DNA from: CAVQMB01 sp963713445
GTDB lineage: Bacteria; Pseudomonadota; Gammaproteobacteria; Competibacterales; Competibacteraceae
Direction of reading: 5' to 3'
Assembly: GCA_963713445.1 (NCBI GenBank)
Contig: CAVQMB010000015.1
Location: 62,001 to 126,000 of the forward strand
DNA: 64,000 nucleotides
The translations under genes were made by a program, and so were the position numbers. The notes beneath the pieces are model-generated. The model ran no database searches and was not told the DNA's origin. It saw nothing but the letters and a program-made list of their open reading frames with translations. Shown piece after piece: positions 52,779 through 60,437 of the stretch (positions within the stretch are counted from its first letter, which is position 1; every line of letters begins with the position of its first letter).

Positions 52779-53986
52779 CGCCGGGCCCGCGTGGCGTTGA
52801 TGGGATGTAATGGGGTGGCCGCCGCGTCAACCCTGGGGCGGCACAGAATGGGCGCGTAAACCCACAGAAACAGGATGAATGCACTGGTCCAGCAGGCGCC
52901 GGCGAGGTCCAGTAGGAGCATATAGTGCGACGGTAGGACACCGGCACTGATTCGCGTTACGGCAGCCGCTGTCAGCAGACCGTAAGCCACCACGGTGGTG
53001 CCCCGCGCCCGCAGTGGCCGTCCGGTATGGCCCAGCGCGACCCGGGTCATCATGGCGAGAATCATGGTGCTGATGGCGCCTACGGTCAGTGCGTGCAGGG
53101 CGGCGCTGCGGGTGATGGACACACCGGCGTCAGCCAGCGCCAACAGACCGTAGCCAACTGGCAGCCACGCGTAGCCCAACTGCAGGATTAGCAACAGCGG
53201 GTTGCGCCAGGTGCGCCATCCGCGCCAGCCGATGAGCCGGGCACCGTGGGCCAGCGCGGCTAAGGTGGCGAACAGCGCGGTGAGCCGGCTGTCCGGTAGC
53301 AGGCTGTCAAACAAGGCCACCGCAATCGTCGCGGCGATGACCAGTCGTTCCAGCCAAGGCCAGGAGCGGGGCAGTCGGGCGTCGCCTGTGTGACGGAGCC
53401 AGTTGCCACTGAACGACGGGATGACGCGACCGCCGATGATGGTGATGAGCAGTAGCGTGAGATGCAGCATCAGAAAGCCGGCTGGCTGGGTTACACTGGA
53501 ACTACCGGCCAGTACCGGCAGATACAACGCATCGAGCAGCGCGATGAGCGCCAGAATGCCGACCAGCGGATAGTTGCGGCGATTGCCGGCGGCCACGATC
53601 TCACGCCCTACGGTCACCACCAGCAGTAGCGGGAAGCCCAGCGTCAGTATCAGCAGCAGCCAAGCCGGGAGCGCTGCAGCCAGCAGTGCAGCCACCCGGG
53701 CGCTCAGCCAGGCCACAACCAATAGGACCAGCTGCCGGCCATGTACCGCTGGTCGACCGGTCCAGGCCGCCACCGAGGTCAACAGGAAACCGGCGATGAC
53801 CGCCAGCACAAAACCGAACAGCATCTCATGGATATGCCAGGCCAGGATGTTAGCGGGGGCGCCGGGCCAGCGCCAGCCGTAAAGCAGGCTTAGCCAAGCT
53901 GGAATCAGCAGCGTGGCAGCGCAGCCGGCGACCAGAAAGAACGCCCTAAAACCGAAGGTCGACAATGTTGCAAGGGTGCGTAACAT
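52775..53986 (-). CDS. nnrS: NnrS family haem/copper membrane protein
   Basis: Polytopic inner-membrane protein (about 403 residues, some 12 membrane segments), linked in other bacteria to protection from nitric oxide during denitrification. Conserved signs are the N-terminal FGFRAFFLVAG, WHIHEMLFGFVLAVIAGFLLTSVAAWTG with its His pair, GGRVIPSFSGNWL, HALTVGAISTMILAMMTRVALGHTGRPL and the C-terminal ALHLLT-type tail. The start used is the ATG at 53986; the longer frame to 54061 runs into the palindrome upstream. A perfect DNR box sits 68 bases upstream within a 40-bp palindrome and a TACCCT hexamer lies at the class II distance, supporting control by the DNR protein. Confidence 0.9.
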   Translation of the reverse strand: MLRTLATLSTFGFRAFFLVAGCAATLLIPAWLSLLYGWRWPGAPANILAWHIHEMLFGFVLAVIAGFLLTSVAAWTGRPAVHGRQLVLLVVAWLSARVAALLAAALPAWLLLILTLGFPLLLVVTVGREIVAAGNRRNYPLVGILALIALLDALYLPVLAGSSSVTQPAGFLMLHLTLLLITIIGGRVIPSFSGNWLRHTGDARLPRSWPWLERLVIAATIAVALFDSLLPDSRLTALFATLAALAHGARLIGWRGWRTWRNPLLLILQLGYAWLPVGYGLLALADAGVSITRSAALHALTVGAISTMILAMMTRVALGHTGRPLRARGTTVVAYGLLTAAAVTRISAGVLPSHYMLLLDLAGACWTSAFILFLWVYAPILCRPRVDAAATPLHPINATRARR

Positions 53987-54034
53987 AATGACGTGAAGCG
54001 AATGAGAATTGATGTCGTCAGGGTAAGCAGGGTG

Positions 54035-54074
54035 CCGCCGTGCGGCCTTGATATATATCAAGGCCGCACGGCGG
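54035..54074. repeat. 40-bp perfect palindrome containing an FNR/DNR box
   Basis: Both strands read CCGCCGTGCGGCCTTGATAT followed by its exact reverse complement, with no spacer. The central 14 bases (54048-54061) are the perfect box TTGAT-ATAT-ATCAA. The GC-rich arms extend symmetrically 13 bases on each side, far beyond what FNR or DNR needs. It lies between nnrS and the aldo/keto reductase gene. It could form a cruciform or hairpin, act as a bidirectional terminator or be a dual protein site. Confidence 0.85.
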
Positions 54075-54176
54075 GCCGTTGCATCGGGGTACTCCGCAAT
54101 GCGGTTTTACAGTTCGGACACTGCCGCTTACTCTGCCGCATCCATCGATCCATCCTGAATGAGGTAAAGACGGACT

Positions 54177-55208
54177 ATGACAAGCAATCCTTCATCATCC
54201 ACAGTTCTGCCCACGCGACAGCTGGGTCACACCGATATGCAGATCACCCGGGTAGGATTCGGCGCCTGGGCGATCGGCGGCCCCGAGTGGGCTGTCGGCT
54301 GGGGTCCCCAGGATGACGCGGAATCGATTGCTGCGATTCGCCATGCAATAGAGCGGGGCATCAACTGGATTGATACGGCGGCGGCCTATGGACTGGGCCA
54401 TTCCGAGGAAGTTGTCCGGCAAGCGCTGCAGTCGATTCCCGGGGATCAAAGACCATACGTGTTTACCAAGTGTGGTCTGGTCTGGGATGAAAGCAACCGC
54501 AAGGCGCTCCCGCAGCGGGTAGGCGATCGGGCCAGCATTCGCCGTGAAGTGGAAAACTCGCTGCGCCGGCTGGGGGTCGAACGCATCGATCTGTATCAGG
54601 TGCACTGGCCTGCTGAGGACGGTACGCCGCTGGAGGACTATTGGGGTGCGTTACTGGAGCTGAAGCGTGAAGGCAAGGTCCGCGCCATTGGGTTGTCGAA
54701 CCACAACGTGACGCAGCTGGAAGTTGCCGAAGGTGTCGGCCACGTCGATACGCTGCAGCCACCTTTCTCGGCGATTCGTCGCGCAGCGGCGGAGGCCGAG
54801 CTGCCGTGGTGCCAGGCTCATGAGACGGGGGTCATCGTATATAGCCCGATGCAGTCCGGTCTGCTGACTGGACGCTTCAACGCTGAGCGGGCCCGGGCGT
54901 TGCCTGCGGATGATTGGCGCTCACGCAACCCCGAATTTGCCGGTGATAACCTGGATCGGAATCTTGGACTGGCCGCTGCGCTGCGGCCCATTGCCGATCG
55001 CCACGGTGTCAGTGTGGCCGCGGTAGCCGTGGCATGGACGTTGGCCTGGCCCACCGTAACCGGCGCTATCGTGGGAGCCCGCAGCCCGGGACAAGTTGAT
55101 GGCTGGTTGGATGCAGCCAGTCTGCAGTTGACCCCTGAGGATATGCAGGAAATCGCCAGAGCCATAGCGGACACCGGCGCGGGGAGTGGGCCCGCGCTGC
55201 CGAGTTGA
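54177..55208 (+). CDS. aldo/keto reductase
   Basis: NADPH-dependent oxidoreductase, 343 residues, (beta/alpha)8 barrel. The catalytic tetrad is visible: Asp and Tyr in INWIDTAAAYGLGHSEE, Lys in VFTKCGL and His in LYQVHWP. Further markers are RIDLYQVHW, GKVRAIGLSNH, VIVYSPMQSGLLTGRF and the cofactor-binding TGAIVGARSPGQVD near the end. Substrate is not evident. It is transcribed divergently from nnrS; the 40-bp palindrome lies 103 bases before its start, so it may share the DNR-linked control. A stretch of ordinary intergenic sequence follows before the RRM gene. Confidence 0.9.
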   Translation: MTSNPSSSTVLPTRQLGHTDMQITRVGFGAWAIGGPEWAVGWGPQDDAESIAAIRHAIERGINWIDTAAAYGLGHSEEVVRQALQSIPGDQRPYVFTKCGLVWDESNRKALPQRVGDRASIRREVENSLRRLGVERIDLYQVHWPAEDGTPLEDYWGALLELKREGKVRAIGLSNHNVTQLEVAEGVGHVDTLQPPFSAIRRAAAEAELPWCQAHETGVIVYSPMQSGLLTGRFNAERARALPADDWRSRNPEFAGDNLDRNLGLAAALRPIADRHGVSVAAVAVAWTLAWPTVTGAIVGARSPGQVDGWLDAASLQLTPEDMQEIARAIADTGAGSGPALPS

Positions 55209-55507
55209 GTTCTGGTGAGTTTGTAATGTGACGGCGGTGTGCGCTTACGCAGCGATGCCCGCCCGGGATATGGTTGGCAGCCGTGAATCCGATGCCCCTG
55301 GGCGGCGGCGCGGCCAGCTGCGGTTGATGGGGCTATGGTCCGCTGTACTTGCCGGCGCACACCACTTTGGTTGTCATGCCCAACGCGGGTTGTGGCTGCC
55401 GGCACTCAGCTCGTTTCCGGTGACCGGGCGACAGGGTGGCGATCGTTGGCGACTGCGTCACCACATCGCGGCGCATCGCTGCTCACGGTGCGGTGTCGCG
55501 GGGGCTA
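55209..55507. other. 299-bp intergenic region with no supported gene
   Basis: Between the aldo/keto reductase stop and the 3' end of the RRM gene. Short frames exist on both strands but none has a credible ribosome site or known motif. No terminator with a T-run, repeat or promoter was found. Confidence 0.5.
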
Positions 55508-55795
55508 TCACCAGCGGCCGCGGCGACCCCGTCCGCCGCGGCTGGCCTTCTCCACGGCGATATTTACCTTAAGTGGCCGGCCGCCGAGATTCTTGCCATT
55601 TTGCTCGAGCGCCGTCTCCGCGGCCTGCTGGGTCTTGAAGGTAATGAAAGCGAAGCCTTTAGGGCGTCCGGTCTCGCGATCCATGATCAATGCCAGTTCC
55701 TCGATTTCGCCGTAAGGTGCGAATACGTCGCGCAACTGATCTTCATCGGCGGTGTAAGGCAGATTTCCGACATAAAGCTTGTTTTGTTGTGCCAT
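55508..55795 (-). CDS. RNA-recognition-motif (RRM) RNA-binding protein
   Basis: Cytosolic 95-residue protein made of one RRM domain: RNP2 is KLYVGNLPYT, RNP1 is KGFAFITF, and the flanking strands VFAPYGEIEELALIMDRETGRP and LGGRPLKVNIAVEKA complete the fold. The short tail RGGRGRRGRW is basic and glycine-rich. Such RBPs occur widely in cyanobacteria and proteobacteria, often cold-induced, and bind RNA without a strict known target. A cold-shock protein gene is 2 kb away. Its upstream region contains an 8-bp hairpin about 150 bases before the ATG. Confidence 0.92.
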   Translation of the reverse strand: MAQQNKLYVGNLPYTADEDQLRDVFAPYGEIEELALIMDRETGRPKGFAFITFKTQQAAETALEQNGKNLGGRPLKVNIAVEKASRGGRGRRGRW

Positions 55796-56426
55796 TGAGC
55801 AACTCCGTAGATTCGGTAAAGGATTGAAAAACGGGGAGGCAGCGCATTCCCTGCTGCGCTGAGGAAGGACGTGGATCTTGTGGCCACGATTAAGGGCACG
55901 TCAGTGCCCGCCACCCAATCGTAGCATGCTGAGAATACCACGGATCGGCGGTTACGCCGATCACTACACACTTTTGCAGTGGTCTTGACAGAGCGTTCGT
56001 TGGTGTGGCGCCCAAGTAGAATCGTGTGCGTAGCAGTCGTCCCTCAGTACCTCAAGCGGTAACGTCAACTGTCGTCGAACATGCCAGTTATCAAGACCGG
56101 TGATGTCTGATCAACAGATAGACTGGACTTTCGGGTATGGGTTCCCGATGGACCGATCCGGAAGTCGTGTGTTGATTGCGAGCATCGGTTGCGTGAACGG
56201 ACAGGGGCTGGCCGGGTCGGCACAATTGACACACCACGGGCAGGCTATGGCTGAAACAATATCCGTTTTATCCATGTGCTTGATCTGGTTCCGGGTATCC
56301 TGTGCAGGTGACTGTATGAGCCATGCTTTGTATGTACTTTTTTTGTCCTTTATATGCATCTAGATGATAACTTAATGGCCTGTTCTGGCTTTCTCCTTCA
56401 CGATTCCGTAAAGACACAAGACAGCA
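55796..56426. other. 631-bp intergenic region between RRM and diguanylate cyclase genes
   Basis: Divergent promoter region. One 8-bp hairpin at 55943-55962 (GATCGGCG/CGCCGATC, loop GTTA) is present. The stretch from 56330 to 56400 before the cyclase start is AT-richer (TTTTTTTGTCC, then ATGATAACTTAATGG) and may contain its promoter. An 87-codon frame at 56100-56363 has no support. Confidence 0.5.
55943..55962. other. hairpin in the RRM upstream region
   Basis: Perfect 8-bp stem GATCGGCG/CGCCGATC with loop GTTA. It lies about 150 bases before the RRM start codon, either in its leader or at the promoter. On the plus strand a TTTT run follows ten bases later but no gene ends there. Confidence 0.4.
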
Positions 56427-57704
56427 ATGCAGCACATCGGATCAGCACGTTACCGCATCGACTGGTTTACCGCTGAGTTCGGGGATTCTCGCACCGAGCG
56501 CTTGTACCGGCGCAGCGTGTTGCGTATGACCACCAATTACCTGACAGCGACCTTGGCCGTGGCGGCAGTCATTTTGTTTACGGACGGGTTGGTCGATCTC
56601 GGGAGTCTGGGGTGGGACTGGAGCACCGGGCTGCTGCTGACTTCCCGGGGTCTGACCGCGGTCTTGTTGCTGGCTGCGATTTACGCGGCGCGGCGCTGGC
56701 CGGAATTCGTGCTCAACGGCGTTTGTGCGACGGGCTGCGAGATCCTGGTGATGTGCCTGTTTATGCTGGTTACCGTCTGGCGTCCCCTGGGAGTGGCTGG
56801 GCAGGCCATCCGCATCGTGATTTTCCTGCTCGTGGTTTATCTGTGTTTTCCGAATCGGTTTGTGTATTCATTGTGGGTCGCTGCAAGCGGTTCCGTGGCC
56901 TTCATAGCCTTGATGGCATGGTGGCACCTGGCATCGTCGAGTCAACTACTTGTTCTCGGGGCGCTAGTGCTCTTCAGTAATTTCGTGGGTGCGGTGGCTG
57001 CTCACCGGATCAGTTATTCGCGCCGCTACCATTTTCAACTGCTGGTCGGCAGCCGCCGCGCTAATCTGAAGCTGCGTCGGGTTCAGGCCCAGCTTTATCA
57101 TTTAGCGACAACCGATTCGTTGACAGGACTGTCTAATCGGCGGCACTTTTTTGAGCTGGCTGAACGTGCTTGGAGTAGGGCGCGTCGCTATAATGAACCG
57201 CTCTCGTTGCTGTTTCTGGATTTGGATCGCTTCAAGGGGATTAATGACCGTTTTGGTCACGCGGTGGGTGACGCTGTACTCGTTAAAGTGGCCGAGATAT
57301 GCCGCAGCCAGCTCCGCGGGATCGATATCATAGGACGGCTGGGAGGTGAGGAAGTGGCCGCAGTGCTACCCGGCGCAACGCTGCAGGAGGCCATCTTGGT
57401 CGGCCAGCGTCTGCGTGCTGCCATCGCCGATCAGCGGTTGCAGGAGCAGACTCCGCTCGGCCAGGTGACGGCCAGCATTGGTGTGGTGGAGTGCCTGCAT
57501 GAAACGGATACCATTGGCGACGCATTGCGGGTCGCCGATGAAGCGCTCTATCAGGCCAAGGGTAGCGGTGGCAACCAGGTGATCCCGTTGCCGATGCCGC
57601 CTAAGCGACCGGACGCAGCCGCCCGCGGCTTAGGGACACCATGCTCATCGCCTGCGGCCGAGTGTGAGCAACGTCTGGGTGCTGGAGAGCTGAGTCGGCG
57701 CTGA
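56427..57704 (+). CDS. membrane-bound diguanylate cyclase (GGDEF)
   Basis: Makes cyclic di-GMP from two GTP. About six hydrophobic segments occupy residues 36-195 (LTATLAVAAVILFTDG, LTAVLLLAAIYAA, EILVMCLFMLVTVW, IVIFLLVVYLCF, VAFIALMAWWHL, LLVLGALVLFSNFVGAVAA), then a coiled linker and the GGDEF domain from about 229 (TTDSLTGLSNRRHFFE, LFLDLDRFKGINDRFGHAVGDAVL). The active-site motif is GGEEV at 306-310, so the last residue differs from the usual Phe. The inhibitory site RxxD is RGID at 297-300, five residues before it. The C-terminal 40 residues are Pro/Ala-rich and probably disordered. The sensed signal is unknown. Confidence 0.9.
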   Translation: MQHIGSARYRIDWFTAEFGDSRTERLYRRSVLRMTTNYLTATLAVAAVILFTDGLVDLGSLGWDWSTGLLLTSRGLTAVLLLAAIYAARRWPEFVLNGVCATGCEILVMCLFMLVTVWRPLGVAGQAIRIVIFLLVVYLCFPNRFVYSLWVAASGSVAFIALMAWWHLASSSQLLVLGALVLFSNFVGAVAAHRISYSRRYHFQLLVGSRRANLKLRRVQAQLYHLATTDSLTGLSNRRHFFELAERAWSRARRYNEPLSLLFLDLDRFKGINDRFGHAVGDAVLVKVAEICRSQLRGIDIIGRLGGEEVAAVLPGATLQEAILVGQRLRAAIADQRLQEQTPLGQVTASIGVVECLHETDTIGDALRVADEALYQAKGSGGNQVIPLPMPPKRPDAAARGLGTPCSSPAAECEQRLGAGELSRR

Positions 57705-57791
57705 TCGCCTGACCGCTGCAGTCGTCAGCGTAGTGCGAGGTTTTTGCCGGCTTTTCCCGCGTTCCCGTTAATATCCGCCGTGCATAAACGA

Positions 57792-57818
57792 CAGAACCCC
57801 GCACGTGGCGGGGTTCTG
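57792..57818 (-). terminator. terminator hairpin of the cold-shock gene
   Basis: Perfect 11-bp stem CAGAACCCCGC/GCGGGGTTCTG with a 5-base loop, about 45 bases past the csp stop on the minus strand. The following bases (TCGTTTATGC) give a short T-run. Strong stem with a moderate tail. Confidence 0.75.
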
Positions 57819-57863
57819 GCTGACAGGAGGTTTATACCCTCCCGCGTTCGACAGCGCGCGTGG

Positions 57864-58067
57864 TCAGACGGCGCTGACGTTCGCCGCGGCCGGACCTTTC
57901 GGCGTATTCTGGGTGTCGAACTGTACTCGCTGACCCTCGGCAAGGCTCTTGAAGCCAGTGCCGTTGACGGCCGAGTGGTGTACAAAAACGTCTTTCGAAC
58001 CGTCCTCAGGCGAAATGAAGCCGAAGCCCTTGGTATCGTCAAACCATTTTACGGTGCCGTACATCAT
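57864..58067 (-). CDS. cold-shock protein (CspA family)
   Basis: Single cold-shock domain that melts RNA secondary structure. The 67-residue product shows YGTVKWFDDTKGFGFISPEDGSKDVFVHHSAVNG, with both RNP motifs KGFGFI and VFVHH, then GQRVQFDTQNTPKGPAAANV. Two ATGs are adjacent (58067 and 58064), with GAGGAAC upstream. The leader between 58068 and 58249 is long relative to the gene, as is common for csp genes whose 5' leader affects translation. A hairpin terminator follows. Confidence 0.95.
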   Translation of the reverse strand: MMYGTVKWFDDTKGFGFISPEDGSKDVFVHHSAVNGTGFKSLAEGQRVQFDTQNTPKGPAAANVSAV

Positions 58068-58249
58068 GATTCAGTGTTCCTCAGAACATAAATTAACTAC
58101 TCAGGGTTTAGTGCAGCTAGATCTGAAGAACGATCGGAAGTATTGCCAAGGTAGGACGACTGCCGGAAGTACTAGCGAGAAGTAGACTGCAATGCCACGA
58201 TACTCTATTTTTGAGGCATATGCTAGTGGCTTTTGAGCAACTGGGGTTG

Positions 58250-59017
58250 TTACTGCATCAGCGGTGATTCCGCAGCCTCAAGCTTGATTCCGCGTATCCT
58301 GGCGCCGGCGGCGAGCATGCGCAGATATTGGCTGAAGGCCCGCTGGCGGGCCGTCTCGATAAGATACGCTGCAATCTGTTCATGGACCGCCTCGAAGGGC
58401 AGCGGGGTGCCGCTTAGCCGCTGCAGAACCTCTACCACATGCCAGCCGTAGCGCGTTTCCACGGGCCGCTCGGCGAGTCCTGCTGGCAATCTCATTACGG
58501 TCGCCTCGAATTCGGGCACTGTCTGGTGCCGCACCAGCTGGCCAAGGTAGCCACCCTGCTCCCTGGACGGGCAGACTGAGTGGACAGCAGCCAGCTGCGG
58601 AAAGGTTTCCGGTTGCGCCTGGAGTTTGGCAATGAGCGTCTCAGCGAGTGCCCGCTGGCGGTCACGCGTCTCCAAATCGTCCGGCGCCGCAGCCAGCAGA
58701 ATGTGACGTACCTCGATGAGGTCGTCACTGCGGAATTGGGCGCGGTTCTTATCGAAATATTCCCGGCAGGCGGCGGCATCTACTGCCGGCAGCTTCACGT
58801 CCATGTCGATCAACCGATCGATCGCGGCATCGGTAGTGGCGTCGTCCGTGGGCGTCAGCAACCCGGTCTCGATTGCCCGCTGGCGCAGCAGTTCTCGTAC
58901 CGTGAGGGCTAACGCCGCCTGCTGTTGACGCTCGCCAATCGAACCGCCTGTGTAATTGGCTGATTCGCGGTTGATCGCCTGGGCGGGAATTTCGGTGCCG
59001 TTGACGGATATGGTCAT
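58250..59017 (-). CDS. parvulin-type peptidyl-prolyl isomerase
   Basis: Cis-trans prolyl isomerase of 255 residues that follows narI. Its N-terminal part (about 1-85) is a helical chaperone-like region (ALALTVRELLRQRAIETGLL). The parvulin domain from about 100 to 205 reads VRHILLAAAPDD, LIAKLQAQPETFPQLAAVHSVCPSREQGGYLGQLVRHQTVPEFEATVMRLPAGLAERPVETRYGWHVVEVL; the Arg-His of VRHILL and the final GWHVVEV are the usual catalytic markers. No signal peptide, so it works in the cytosol, plausibly on folding or maturation of the nitrate reductase subunits. Similar genes follow nar operons in pseudomonads. Confidence 0.9.
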   Translation of the reverse strand: MTISVNGTEIPAQAINRESANYTGGSIGERQQQAALALTVRELLRQRAIETGLLTPTDDATTDAAIDRLIDMDVKLPAVDAAACREYFDKNRAQFRSDDLIEVRHILLAAAPDDLETRDRQRALAETLIAKLQAQPETFPQLAAVHSVCPSREQGGYLGQLVRHQTVPEFEATVMRLPAGLAERPVETRYGWHVVEVLQRLSGTPLPFEAVHEQIAAYLIETARQRAFSQYLRMLAAGARIRGIKLEAAESPLMQ

Positions 59018-59032
59018 GTCGACCGACCTCCC

Positions 59033-59719
59033 TCAGCCCTGACGCTGACGAACGATCTGGTAGCGGCGTCCCAGGTACCACACCGGAGTGCTCCAGATAT
59101 GAACCAGGCGGGTGAACGGGAATACCAGGAACACGGTTAGCCCCAGGAATAAGTGGATCTTGTAGATCCAGGGTACATGAGCCACGTAGGCCGCCGCGCC
59201 GGGCCGGAAGGTAACGATGTGCTGGGCCCAGTCGGCCAGCAGCAGCATCTCGGTACCGTTCAGGTGCATGGCCGAAACCGGAATGGTAAACAATCCCAGG
59301 ATCAACTGGACGTACAGCAGTAACAAAATGAAGATGTCCATGCCCGAACTCTGGGCGCGCACCCGCGGGTGGGTCAGCCGGCGCTGGATGAGCAGGCCGC
59401 CGCCGATCAGGATCATGATCCCGAATACGCCGCCGGCGGTCATTGCCAGTAATTGCTTGCCGGTCACCGTCAGACCCAGGTACGGATACATCCAATGCGG
59501 TAGCAGTAGGCCGATCAGATGACCGAAGAAGAGCAGGATGATGCCGACATGGAACAGGTTGCTGCCCCAACGAAAGCGTGGGCTGGTATCGAGAATCTGG
59601 CTCGAGCTGGTTTTCCACGTGTACTGGCTCATATCGAACCGGACCAGGCTGCCGGTTATAAACACGGTTCCGGCAATGTATGGGTAGTAACCGAACAGGA
59701 GATTGTTGAAAAAATCCAT
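59033..59719 (-). CDS. narI: respiratory nitrate reductase gamma subunit (cytochrome b)
   Basis: Membrane diheme cytochrome b that oxidises quinol and passes electrons to NarH. From the ATG at 59719 (AGGAG upstream) the product is 228 residues with five membrane segments. Haem-ligand histidines line up with E. coli NarI: His57 and His67 (FHVGIILLFFGHLIG), His189 (YKIHLFLG) and His207 (RLVHIWS), close to 56, 66, 187 and 205. The longer frame to 59776 would overlap narJ further and lacks a ribosome site. It follows narJ and precedes the parvulin after 15 bases. Confidence 0.96.
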   Translation of the reverse strand: MDFFNNLLFGYYPYIAGTVFITGSLVRFDMSQYTWKTSSSQILDTSPRFRWGSNLFHVGIILLFFGHLIGLLLPHWMYPYLGLTVTGKQLLAMTAGGVFGIMILIGGGLLIQRRLTHPRVRAQSSGMDIFILLLLYVQLILGLFTIPVSAMHLNGTEMLLLADWAQHIVTFRPGAAAYVAHVPWIYKIHLFLGLTVFLVFPFTRLVHIWSTPVWYLGRRYQIVRQRQG

Positions 59720-59730
59720 AGCTGCGGCTC

Positions 59731-60435
59731 CTAGACCGGTATTCCTGTGGAGGTCCTGCCTGGATGGCTGGGCCATGGCAGAGTCTCGCCACGGTCAGGC
59801 GCTGCGGTTGTGCAGCCGGTAACCCCGGGCCCGAAGGTGACCGGCGTTTCCATCCATACCCGGTCGAGCGCTTCGGGTGTGTCGTCGGGCGCTTCACCGG
59901 CAATCTGCCGATCGAGGGCGGCATCCTCCAGCTCGACATCGGCCAGCGCCAACAGTGGTTCCAGCAGCACGCAGTAGGGGCTGCCGTGCTCACGCAGGCG
60001 GGCGTGCAGCAGCGCCAGCAGCGGGCCAATGTCTTCCAGCCAGGCAACCGCCTGCTCGGCCGGCAGGGTCGAGCAGAATTCCAGGAACAGGGGCAGGTAG
60101 TCCGGCAGTTCAGATACGGTGATTTCAAGCCCTTGCGCCCAATAAGCCTGCCGCAGGTCGACCATGGCCTGGCCGCGGTCGCGTGATTCGCCGTGGACGT
60201 GTTCGAACAGATACAGTGAACGCGACCGGCCGCGGTCGAAGGTATCGACGTACTCGGCCTGGCGTTCCAGTAAGTCACTCCCATGCAGCCGCTCTATGAA
60301 GGCGATCACCGCCGCGCGGGCGCGTCCGCCAAGCATGCCGTCCTGATCAAGGACGGTGATGAGTTCAGCTGCGTTGGTCTGGATCGGCTCATCCGGGTAA
60401 TGCAGCAAGGCTGCAATGATTTTCAGCGTCACCAT
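59731..60435 (-). CDS. narJ: nitrate reductase molybdenum cofactor assembly chaperone
   Basis: Chaperone that holds NarG for insertion of the molybdenum cofactor and membrane docking. The 234-residue product opens LKIIAALLHYPDEPIQTNAAELITVL and shows the TorD/NarJ family core YVDTFDRGRSRSLYLFEHVHGESRDRGQAMVDL and ELPDYLPLFLEFCSTLPAEQAVAWLEDIGPLLALLHARL. Cytosolic, all-helical. The ATG is two bases after the narH stop. Confidence 0.95.
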   Translation of the reverse strand: MVTLKIIAALLHYPDEPIQTNAAELITVLDQDGMLGGRARAAVIAFIERLHGSDLLERQAEYVDTFDRGRSRSLYLFEHVHGESRDRGQAMVDLRQAYWAQGLEITVSELPDYLPLFLEFCSTLPAEQAVAWLEDIGPLLALLHARLREHGSPYCVLLEPLLALADVELEDAALDRQIAGEAPDDTPEALDRVWMETPVTFGPGVTGCTTAAPDRGETLPWPSHPGRTSTGIPV

Positions 60436-60437
60436 GG

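Noticed and set aside
55228..55572. 114-codon plus-strand frame after the aldo/keto reductase
   Set aside because: It runs into the antisense of the RRM gene, lacks a ribosome site and has an Arg/Gly-rich shadow-type composition.
56100..56363. 87-codon frame before the diguanylate cyclase
   Set aside because: No ribosome site, no recognisable motif, and the composition looks intergenic.
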